Assembly (NCBI GenBank): GCA_949130495.1
Contig: OX422214.1
Span: 1,286,046 to 1,350,045 of the forward strand
Length of the DNA stretch: 64,000 bases
Source: Sambucus nigra
Taxonomy: Eukaryota; Streptophyta; Magnoliopsida; Dipsacales; Adoxaceae
Direction: 5' to 3'
Position numbers and translations under genes: made by a program. Under the pieces are notes generated by a model. That model was given only the letters and a program-made list of their open reading frames with translations. It did not search any database and was not told the DNA's origin. Within the stretch, counting starts at the first letter, position 1, and each line of letters opens with the position of its first letter. Shown piece by piece: positions 24,132-33,339 of the stretch.

Positions 24132-25182
24132 AGTGATTGGTATATATATACTTATATATGGAAGCCTAGCACCATAGATTTTATGTGGGGAGTTGTTTGT
24201 ATATATATTATACGAGTAATTTATATATACATATATCTATATGAGAACTTTCTACTGTGCGTGAAAGAAGTTAAGAAATGTATAAATTTTCAATTTCACT
24301 ATAAGTATTCGAAAACGTTATAACGATACGGAGTTATTCTAATTAACGAAAGAAATCTTGAAGAGATAGATTTTCTAAAAGTGAATATCATAACCATAAT
24401 TTCACGTGTCAAGAGTTATGGAGAATAAGTTAGAGAGATATATGAGATTCATTAGTACGGTAGACGTGCACACTAGATGATAGGTGAGAATTCTCAAGAG
24501 AGTGTCGCATACTAATATGATTGTTGCATTAGCCGGTAAGAATTTCAAATGCTTGCTAAACTTTTTTAAAATTGTTTAAAATCGGGCTCTGACCCCTTTG
24601 TTGTTATCTCTTCTCTCTTGTGTGTATATATATATATGTATTACAGGTGACCATCCATAGGGGCGTCATGCTTAGGATTATTTGGATGGAACGTGATGTA
24701 ACTTTTGTGGGAGTTACAAGCCATTGCTTAGGCGACCTCATTGTTGACTCCACTTCTAGTTCTATTTTATCCAGTTGGGCATGTGTCGCCTTTTTCCCTT
24801 ATCCAGCTGGTTTTTGTCTGAGATTGTAATTCATTTACTTTCAGTATTTTTATTTTGGGATTTATTACTGTCAGGATGTTTTCCTTTGGTGTTTTAAAGC
24901 TGGGATTTGTTATTTGATTGTTAAATTCTTGAATGTTCATTTACATTCTTACTATTAATGTGTGTCTCTTAAACTGTTAATTGTCAAAGGTTTTATAATT
25001 GGATTCAAATAAAATGGAAATAAGGTTTTAAATGGTTTTGATACTTAGCTTAATTATTTAGGGTGTTTAATTTAAAAATTTAAATTTGTGGCAGTGATGC
25101 TAAGAATGAACCAACTGTTCACCTTGATTTTTAATTTAATAAAGGATTGATCGCCCGGTATTTAATTAGGCGAGGTGTCACA
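22094..25182 (+). mobile_element. Solo Tekay-family LTR with CTTAG target duplication
   Basis: 3089 bp, from TTTAATACCCCGTATTTTTA (first dinucleotide TG decayed to TT) to TAGGCGAGGTGTCACA. It is flanked by the identical 5-mers CTTAG at 22089-22093 and 25183-25187. It has no interior, so it is the product of recombination between two LTRs. It carries a GATCGATC cluster at 23206-23279 and TA runs near 23710 and 24085-24125. It sits within an Athila/Tat-like LTR and is therefore younger than that element. Confidence 0.9.
23206..23279 (+). promoter_or_regulatory. GATCGATC palindrome cluster in Tekay solo LTR
   Basis: Four short blocks of CGATCGATCGAT type in 74 bases, about 1.1 kb from the LTR start. 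The equivalent position of the LTRs at 11765 and 47310 lacks it. No TATA box was seen within 100 bases downstream. Confidence 0.5.
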
Positions 25183-25348
25183 CTTAGTACCTAAATACCT
25201 ACAAAAGACATATTATATCTCATATAGCATGTTAACAATATAAGCCAAGGTTGTTGGGTTAACGGGCTTAAATATAGATATTAAGGCGCCCGAAGGGCTA
25301 AAATGCGTAGGTTCGACAGATGAAATACACACTATTTGCGTATTATCA

Positions 25349-26460
25349 ATAGCTCACCAGTTATATGATCAGACGCTCCAAAATCCAAAGCCCAAGTAGG
25401 CTTAATAGACTTAACATGAAAAGCAAATGAGGTACCTGAAGCAATAGTGGCAGTGGGAGCAAAGTGCCCAAGAGAGGTCAACTGTGCCTGGAGAAGATAA
25501 ATTTGATCCTGAAGATGACTGCCATCCTTGGGAGCACTAGGAGAAGAAGCGGAAGCCGCGATAATGGAAGCAGTCTTGGGAGGGACAACATGTTTGGAAT
25601 GGACAATAACTGGGGATGAAGTTTGGAATGGTCAACTCGGGATGATGTTTGAGCCTTCGGTCTCCGGAATGGCCAACAACTCCATAATGATTACATGTCA
25701 GTCGTCCATCACGAGTACGGGAATCGATCTGAGCCAAAAGTGCCATCTAATCAGTAGGAGAAGGCTAAACCCGAGTATCAAACTGAGATTTCTGAGATAA
25801 CTAGAGATGGCGCTCCTCTCTATCAATAATAATAAATGCATCTCAAAGGGGAGGCATAGGAGATGTGTTTAAGATTTGAGTACAGAGAGAATCATACTCA
25901 GATCGTAAACCCATAAGAAATTGATAAGTGTGCTGATGATCCAGATGCTGACTCGGGATAGAAATGACCTCACGTGGAAAGGCAGAGAGAGTCTCAAATT
26001 GGGCTAGCTCCTCCCAACGGCATAATAGATATCCAAAATAGTTAGAAACATAGAGGATGAGCGATTCCTGCGAGGCATGAGCAATTTCCTGATAAAGATG
26101 GAATACTTGGGCATCATTACGAGCGTGAGCATACATCTGATTAAGAGCCTTCCATAAGCCTGAAACAGACTAATAGAACATAAACATAGTATAAATGAGC
26201 TCCTCCATGGAATTAAACATCCACCCTAAAATCGTGCCACGGTCCATCTCCCATTGATTAAAAATTGTAACATCCTTCGCATCTGGATGGGCTTCAGTGC
26301 CCAACAACCAACTAGTTTTTCCTTTCGACCCAATAAATAGACGAAGAGATCTAGACCACCAATTAAATTTGGTCCATTCAATAATACACTAGTCACATGA
26401 TGAGTAGGTGTATGTTGGGTAGAAATGATATCTTTCGGACCATTCAACTAAGCCATAACT
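25349..26460 (-). pseudogene. Ty1/copia gag and protease remnant (copia C1, 5' part)
   Basis: Reading leftward from about 26460: a decayed UBN2-type gag start (LNGPNLIGGLDLFVYLLGRK, 26390-26330), then RNDAQVFHLYQEIAHASQES and FPREVISIPSQ, LDHQHTYQFLMGLRSEYDSL at 26136-25850. A zinc knuckle CNHYGVVGHSGDRRL (about 25690, second Cys lost to Tyr) follows. The protease start WALDFGASDHITGEL lies at 25400-25350, where the catalytic D-S-G has become D-F-G. The Athila/Tat-like LTR is inserted right after it. Integrase is missing; RT of the same orientation reappears at 11764, so the nested insertions and a later deletion have taken the middle. Confidence 0.75.
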
Positions 26461-27060
26461 TGAAAATATCAAAATATACCCCAATAAATACACAAGAAAG
26501 GCCAAAAAAATTGGCAATAGGGTAATCCAAATAATTCTGCAGCAAAGAGAGGAATAAAACCCACACAAATAAGGGCAAAAAATTGGCAATTAGTCGATCA
26601 ATCTAACTCATCAACATAGAAGGGTATAAACCCTCAAGAATCATCAAATAAAGGCAGATTAATAGCCTACTTCATGGGATAAAAACCCAACAACAAGAGG
26701 AAATAAAACCCCAAAAATTAACAAGAGGGTATAAACCCTAGATCAAGGTTAACTTACCCAATCAAACTAGAAAAAATGAGTTTCCATAAGTAGAGAAAGA
26801 AAACAACTAGTGTGTAGAGAATAAAACCCATGAATCCAACCAACACCTACAGCCTTAGGTCTGCCACATCTGGAAGATGGGGTTCCATCCAGTTGAGAAC
26901 TCCGGCCAAATGAGAACTCTGGCCAGAAGGAGGGAACCAACCAGACCTAGTGAGGTCGGTGGTTTGGGGATAGGGTTTGGGGTTGCTTGAGGATAGGGTT
27001 TGAGGCTAGGGTTTGGTTTCTAGGGTTTGTTTAGTAGGGATGAGGTTAGGGTTTGATTTA
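26461..27060 (-). other. Untranslated leader of copia C1
   Basis: Between the primer site and gag; rich in AACCCTA-type repeats (26930-27060) and without coding signature. Confidence 0.4.
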
Positions 27061-27072
27061 GCTCTAATACCA
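27061..27072 (-). promoter_or_regulatory. Primer-binding site of copia C1
   Basis: Minus strand TGGTATTAGAGC, initiator-Met type with one change. The 5' LTR should lie just to the right, but its far end could not be fixed because no second LTR is present. Confidence 0.6.
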
Positions 27073-28299
27073 ACATAATTTTTGTGATGTATTGTCTTAC
27101 CAATAAAGGTGCCACACTTGGTATTTATTATTACCTAACAGAAGTGTCTAAAAGTACAAGGTAAAAAGTAATAGACAAGTCATAGAAAGAGTCAAAAATA
27201 ACTAAAGCCCGAAATAGGTGGGCATAATAATAAAATAAGTAGTATAATCTGATATCCAACAGGGGGAGCTAACATGACTGGAAGAAGCAAGGAGTTGCAT
27301 TAGATCAGATGCTTTCCTTTCTTCAGGTGTTGCAGATATGGCAAATGTAGATGCATTTTTTCCTTTACAATAACGTTGGAAGAAAGGGAGGCATGAACCA
27401 ACTTGGTGGGATATTGTAAAAAGGGACATTATATCATGTGGTTTAACTAAGGAAATTATGGTTAACAAAGCGTAATAGGAAATAATTTGTGTATCACACC
27501 CCAAAGAGGAAAAGGTTTTGTTGAGTTTACATGAGTGTTTAGTTATATTTTGCAAACAATAAGAGATATTTATTATGCGTATTCATCAATTAGTCAAGGG
27601 TAGAGTAGTTTATTTAGCTATTAGGGCTTTTATGAATTTAACCATGCATATGAAAACTATAATACGATATAATCTTCCCTTCCATACTAAATTATTGATG
27701 AATGATATTGAGAATTGAGGTGAAACTCTTGTGCATGTTAGTTTTGTAGTACTCTTCCACGTACTTTCACCAATTAGTATGGTTCACTCTTGGAAAGTGT
27801 AAATGAAAAAGTGATGTGGTTTTTGAATACATTACGTGAGCTCAAATCAAACTATCGATTGGTGGAGGTTCTTCAGTGACGAATGTTCCAAATATGAGTC
27901 CACGTGCAGAGTGTCATTATCCCATGCATAACCTTTCGCTTCTTGATTATCAAATGCTATGTCAAAGTCTATGGATAGTGTGATTTCTATTCGACTCCAT
28001 GGCTTCTATTCTAGGATCCAAAGGAATCGACTCATCGATAAGAGGGTTTATGAGTTCTTTGCAACTTAAACGTTGACCTGCTGAATGACATATCCTACAT
28101 GGATGGTTGCAAAATATCCTCCCTCTATCGTGTATCCAATCCACACCCTCAATGCATATGCCTCGGAATCCAAACCCCATTCTGGGTTGACTATATTAAA
28201 TGAATATATTGTACTTTGCATTATATGCAACTGTTTCCATGAATCAGTTGCAGTTTAAAAAAAAATTATTTTTCGGTAGAATTCATAAACATGGTTGCT
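27073..28299. other. Probable copia C1 5' LTR followed by unassigned DNA
   Basis: The first few hundred bases must include the copia LTR. The rest shows no recognisable gene. A plus-strand reading near 27400 (TWWDIVKRDIISCGLTKEI) faintly resembles LINE C-terminal text but is too short to call. Confidence 0.35.
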
Positions 28300-28899
28300 A
28301 CTCCCCCCGCCCCCTAAATTACCTGCTGCCGGTTAGATCATTGTATGATTTTATTTTAATTTTTGTTTAATTGATTGGACTAGTTTTTATTCAGAGTTGA
28401 TAGTCACAAAATAAATTCATTGATTGATTTAATTAAGTATGCTTACATTGTTAGTCCACTCCAATATATTTGATTGATTTAATTTCATGTTTTGGGCCGA
28501 ATTCCGTAAAATGCCTTGTTGAAAATATTAAAACTATATTTTTATTGGTTATTAAATACTATTTATCAACAATTTATAGGTCTCCCATTATTAATAATTG
28601 TTAGTGTGGTGAGTGTATGTGTATTTGGGATTTTGCTGTAGACACGAGTGGAGAATAGCTTTTGCTGTAGACACAAGTGGAGAATAGCTTTTGCTGTAGA
28701 CACGAGTGGTGGTGGTCAAGATGGCCTGGGTCTTGGGCAGACTCAATTGGGTAGGCTAGTGAGTGCAGTTGGGAGACTGTTGTTGGAGAAGCTAAATTCA
28801 TCTAGAAAGAACTTTACAATGAAGATAATTTTGCTGCTCCTTGGTTGCTACACGAAAAATGCACTGGCTACTATTTTGGGGGGACAAATTGTGAAGTAA
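28300..28899 (+). pseudogene. YCF20: Ycf20-like gene fragment, copy 1
   Basis: After about 330 bases of intron-like DNA shared with copy 3, a reading frame from 28705 gives GGGQDGLGLGQTQLGRLVSA, VGRLLLEKLNSSRKNF and LLLLGCYTKNALATILG. This is the segment of plant Ycf20-like (DUF565) proteins preceding their last membrane-associated part; those proteins are nuclear-encoded, chloroplast-targeted and linked to non-photochemical quenching. The frame leaves the homology after ILG, and the second half seen in copies 2 and 3 is absent. A 29 bp unit repeated three times (28635, 28664, 28693) extends the frame at its start. It is a broken fragment, placed upstream of annexin exons. Confidence 0.65.
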
Positions 28900-29260
28900 G
28901 GGCAATGCTTGTTTTTTTTAATTTTAAAAATCAGTCGGCAATTAGTGCAATGGAAAATAGTTATATCTAGATAATGCAAATGCTAATCCTCTGACCATGT
29001 ACATGATCAATAGTAAATCAGTTAGGACTTTTGTAAGTATTTAGTTTGATGGTAAAATTTACTCATTGGCTAAGATGAATCTTATATCAGTTTTGACTTA
29101 CTGCTTTGAAGAGTTTCTTATTAATATTGAAGCGTCCTCCAAATACTTAACCCCTATTTATAAGTTTGTGATTTATTTTATCGCATATACTCAGGGTGTA
29201 ACTTTTTGCAGGTATTCTGTTCCCTAGTTATTTATTTATCTCTGTTTTATTTTTTCTTCA
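28900..29260 (+). other. Spacer or intron before annexin exon
   Basis: AT-rich, ends in a good acceptor (TTTTTTCTTCAG). No coding signal. Confidence 0.4.
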
Positions 29261-29693
29261 GGATTTGGTTGTGATACTGCAACAGTTATAAACATTCTTG
29301 TCTACCATGATGCAACAAAATGGCCTCTCATTCAACAATAATACAAAATAATGTATTTTGACGAACTTCCAAAACATTTGGCTTCAGAGCTTATCGTCAA
29401 ACTAGAGGTATCCGTTTGAATTTTTATTTGTTTTTTTTCCTCCTGTTTTTCGATGCTTGATTCATAGAAAAATTGATATCCATTGACCTTTGAAGAAACT
29501 GATATTTCATATGAAGTGCAGGAGCACTCTTTATTTAATGATGTTGTTAGATCCATCCACAAGTTTTGTAAGTATATCTGTTTAAGGTGATAATAAGTTG
29601 ATTCACCAAATTGGAACAATAATTTGTAGGCATCCATATAGGGCTTACCTTGAACATGATATTTAAAGACAAGCCACGGGGGATCTTAAGAAG
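29261..29693 (+). pseudogene. ANN: Annexin gene, 5' exons (interrupted)
   Basis: Exon 29261-29407, between TTCTTCAG and GTATCC, encodes GFGCDTATVINILVYHDATK...FDELPKHLASELIVKLE. This is the first annexin repeat with its calcium-binding G-x-G-x-D-type loop region (here GFGCDT). A TAA at 29339-29341 replaces the usual glutamate codon after IQQ. A second exon starting at 29630 after TTTGTAG reads YRAYLEHDI, a stop, then RQATGDLKK, matching the inter-repeat region before annexin repeat 4. The intervening exons for repeats 2-3 are not evident. The gene is then cut by a copia element and resumes at 41914. Annexins are calcium-dependent phospholipid-binding proteins; this copy cannot make one. Confidence 0.8.
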
Positions 29694-29745
29694 ATAAAAC
29701 CAAATTTGTGTGGTGAATTCGTCTTCTGCCGCTGATGTTTATTTA

Positions 29746-29961
29746 TGAATTATAGCGTATAAAGTACAATTGATAAATGATCAATTTACTTTGTCAACTA
29801 CATGTGTCATGCTTTCCTTAATTCATGTAACAATAGTTCCGACAATATCTGTTACTTATCAATGTTAATCTTATCCTAACCTCCTATATATTGTACCTCA
29901 TTAATTGAGAAGAAGCAATCTGAAAATAATAGTTTTCATTCTAGTCTCTTGTGTTTCTTTA
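29746..29961 (+). repeat. 5' LTR of copia C2
   Basis: Begins near TGAATTATAGCGTAT and ends TTTCTTTA directly before the primer site. Contains TATATATTGTACC, a possible TATA element. Confidence 0.7.
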
Positions 29962-30022
29962 TGGTATCAGATCATATTCTCCAAGGAGTGTGAACCTGAG
30001 AAATTCAAAATGTGATCAACAA

Positions 30023-30333
30023 ATGGCCAACGTATCTGCACCAAAGTACCCATACCCAGCCAATCTAAATTTAGTTAATTTTGTTTCCCTCAAACTCTCT
30101 TCAACCAAATATCTTCTCTGAGAAACACAAGTTTTGTGTTTGATTGAAAGTCAAGACCTACTTGGTTCCATTACTAAATAAATAAGATCATCGTCAACTC
30201 AGATTACTGATACTACCAATAAAACCACTATATACTAAATCCAGATCTAGCAGCTTTGACTCACACATATCAATTTGTCGAAGTTTGTATTACCACAACA
30301 ATTTCAGAAGAAGCATTACAAACTATGGTCGGT
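30023..30333 (+). pseudogene. Copia C2 gag, N-terminal part
   Basis: From Met 30023 (MANVSAPKYPYPANL) the frame gives LVNFVSLKLSSTKYLL and QVLCLIESQDLLGSIT, the opening of UBN2-type copia gag, with stops where W and other residues are expected (for example at the usual W-x-T-Q). It ends in ALQTMVG-like codons, where the Athila/Tat-like element enters; the frame resumes at 37548. Confidence 0.75.
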
Positions 30334-31846
30334 TGATTAGCACGTGAAAGGTGTGTTCGTGTCAGGACACAATCGTTGTTTTCGTTTCACCGCGATAATA
30401 CAAAAAACCTAAATTGAGACTACACTCAACGGGTGACTATAGCGCTAAGTCGGGTATCGAAAGATCCAAAAAGACGAGTTCCTAGAATTTATATGATTTA
30501 ATACTCCAGAAATAAAAGGGAAAAGGGTGATTACAAACTAAAAAGGAAAAGATGCATAAAAGAGAAATGATTAATCTAGGCATGGGAAAATAAAGCTAGA
30601 TTATGAAAGCGGGTAAAAACTATAGGTTGCGTCGAATATCCCTCACCTGAGTTAATTTGTATAAAATGGTTACATGGGTCGACGAGTTATTACAAATGCA
30701 TTTTGTTTCGACATTTCATTGAACCAAGGGTTGCCACGCCCCTAAATCCACAAAAAAGACTAATCTCATTTTCGCGTCAACAAATACCTCAGAAATTACG
30801 CACGTAAGGTCGTAAGCATGGAACATACATGACATGCCCCGTCAAATCCCCTAGTCATAATAACTAGTACAATGCACCCAAAATAGACCCATAAACACCA
30901 TCACCAAAGCAAAGAAACACGTCAACCCGAGTGAGTTCCTTTTGTCACAACCTAGACTAATTTAGCTAGAAATCATGGTAAAAACGCGGTAAAGGAATGC
31001 GATAAATAAACGCAATAAATCTACACTAGAAAGCATGTGAATAAAGCATGTAAACTAAATTAGAAAGAAAGAATTAAGGGAAAACAACTATAATAATGGA
31101 GAGGGAATAAGAAAAGATCAATCTTACAAACCCAAATGTTGTCACAACAAATGAGGAAGAAGAAATGAGCTCTTAACTCCCAATCCCTAACCTAAACTAT
31201 CTACCTTCTAATAATATCTAACCATATGATATTTACAATAAAAAATCCTTTATATAGTAAGTTACAAAAGAAATAAATCAAAAAGAAAAGAAAAGGAACG
31301 CTTTGCCAAATATCGGGTATGATCGATCGATCGATCAAAACCATCGATCGACCGATCGAACAGGTCTCAGCGCACTGTCTCAATTTGTAGGCAAAATCCA
31401 AAATTGCGGTCGACCGAGGGCCCAAGCTCGGTCGACCCGCACTCTGTTTTTGGCAGCCCTTGGTCCATGAAGAGGGGGAGAAGTTCATTAACGGAAACGA
31501 CTATATCTTTTTCGTCCGAACTCCAAACGACGCACCATTTTAGGCCACGCGATGCTAAATCAATGAACTACACATCCGTGGAATTTCCATGAGATGGAGA
31601 AGAAATTTGAATTGACTAAAATGCCCTTGAAGTAGCGTCCAATGATGGAACTTCTCCAAAATGCAATGAATCCTCACTTTTAGCGTTCCAATACCTACAA
31701 AGGCACAATTAACCCTTGCAAAGCATGTATATATCCGAATCCAAGGTTTTCTGGTTAATGATCATAAATATAGGCATTAAGGACTGTAAAATCGCTATAA
31801 TGCATAAAGATAACGGACGTAAATATGCACTATTTGATACAAATCA
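30334..31846 (-). repeat. Athila/Tat-like 3' LTR (A)
   Basis: 1513 bp, TG...CA, followed by the polypurine tract. Carries a GATCGATC cluster and TATA box at 31250-31359 and a pair of GGTCGACC sites at 31408-31436. Confidence 0.85.
31250..31359 (-). promoter_or_regulatory. GATCGATC cluster with TATA box, LTR A
   Basis: Palindrome cluster 31321-31359 and TATATAA (complement of 31250-31256) separated by 64 bp, minus orientation. A pair of GGTCGACC palindromes follows about 50 bp further upstream. Confidence 0.55.
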
Positions 31847-32146
31847 CACCCCCTAACATAAACATTGCTAGTCCCCAGTAATGAAACAAACAAAAGTAGT
31901 CCACAGAGGGAAGTACAAGATGTATATATGCATCAAAATATAAATGCCACTTTCGTATGGAGCACGATTGCATTTAGCATATGCAATAAGCCGTTACACC
32001 CCTAGGTTACCCTAGTGGACGAGTGTCGTCTCGTGAGGGTTTTCAGGGATGATACCCACAAACATCAAATGGTTTCCTCAAAATATGCCCAAACCAATAT
32101 ACGACAAGCCCAAAAATAGAGAACAAGATTTCATACGCATTATTAG
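31847..32146 (-). repeat. Duplicated internal segment next to LTR A
   Basis: Nearly identical to 33340-33639 (CACCCCCTAAC(A/T)TAAACATTG through TTTCATACGCATTATTAG). It is what remains of a second interior after tandem duplication by unequal recombination. Confidence 0.8.
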
Positions 32147-33339
32147 TGAAAACCCTAATGGTTACATGGGTCGACGAGTTATTACAAATTCATCTCGTTT
32201 CGACAGTTAATTGAACCAAGGGTTGCCACGCCCCTAAATCCGTATAAAAGCCTAATCCGATTTTGGCGTCAATAAATACCCTGAAAATTACGCACGCAAG
32301 GCCGTAAGCACGGAACATACATGATATGCCCCTTCAAATACCCTAGGTGTAATAACTAGTACAACGCACCCAAAATAGACCCGTGAACACCATCACCAAA
32401 GCAAAGCAACACTTCAACTTGAGTGAGTTCCATTCCGAACAACCTAGAAAGGATGGGTAAAACTCGGTAAAGGAAAGCGATAAATAAACACAATAAATCT
32501 ACACCAGAAAGCAACTAAATAAAAGCATGTAAATAAAGCATGTAAACTAAATTAGAAAGCAAGAATTAAGGGAAAACGACTATATTAATGGAGAGGGAAT
32601 AAGAAAAGATCAATCTTATAAACCCAAATGTTGTCACACCAAATGAGGAAGAAGAAATGAGCTCTCAGCTCCCAAACCCTAACTTAAACTATCTACCTTC
32701 TAATAATATATAACCATCTGATATTTACAACAAAAAATCCTTTATATAGTAAGTTACAAAAGAAATAAAGGAAAAAGAATAGAAAAGGAACGAATTGCCA
32801 AATATTGGGTATGATCGATCGATCCATCAAAGACCATCGATCGATCGATCGAACAGGTCCCAGCCCACTGTCTCAATTTGTAGGCAAAATCCAAAATCGT
32901 GGTCGACCGGGGGCCCAAGCTCGGTCGACCCGCACTCTGTTTTGGGCAGCCCTTGGTCCATGAAGAGGAGGAGAAGTTCATTAACGGAAACGACTATATC
33001 TTCTTCGTCCGAACTCCAAACGACGCACCATTTTGGGCCACGCGATGCTAAATCAATGAACTACACATCCGTGGAATTTCCATGAGATGGAGAAGAAATT
33101 TGAATTGACTAAAATTCCCTTGAAGTAGCGTCTGATGATGGAACTTCTCCAAAATGCAATGAATCCTCACTTTTAGCGTTCCAATACCTACAAAAGCACA
33201 ATTAACCCTTGCAAAGCATGTATATATCTGAATCCAAGGTTATCTGGTTAATGATCATAAATACAGGCATTAAGGACTGTAAAATCACTATAATGCATAA
33301 AGATAACGGACGGAAATATGCACTATTCGATACAAATCA
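32147..33339 (-). repeat. Recombinant partial LTR (B)
   Basis: Lacks the first 300 bases of an LTR. Its left part follows LTR C (AACTTGAGTGAGTTCCATTC, CCTTCAAAT(A/G)CCCTAGGTG), and its right part follows LTR A (GCACTCTGTTTT, CGTCCGAACTCCAAACGACG). The switch falls within about 32880-32900, close to the GATCGATC cluster. Confidence 0.85.
32742..32852 (-). promoter_or_regulatory. GATCGATC cluster with TATA box, LTR B
   Basis: Cluster 32813-32852 and TATATAA (complement of 32742-32748), again 64 bp apart. Confidence 0.55.

Larger units (their letters stand above)
20787..25348 (-). repeat. 5' LTR of Athila/Tat-like element, split by a solo LTR
   Basis: Begins (minus strand) TGATAATACGCAAATAG at 25348 and ends CCCTCGATCA at 20787. 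Without the 3.09 kb solo LTR and its 5 bp duplication it measures about 1.47 kb, the size of the other copies. The sequences on either side of the inserted LTR (to 22088 and from 25188) align continuously with 31660-31840 of another copy. The matching 3' LTR is gone. Confidence 0.75.

Noticed and set aside
23913..24323. 136-codon plus-strand ORF
   Set aside because: Inside the solo LTR and largely a TA-repeat translation (YIYIYIYI).
27202..27555. 117-codon minus-strand ORF
   Set aside because: Unrecognised translation in AT-rich DNA next to a copia LTR; no supporting signal.
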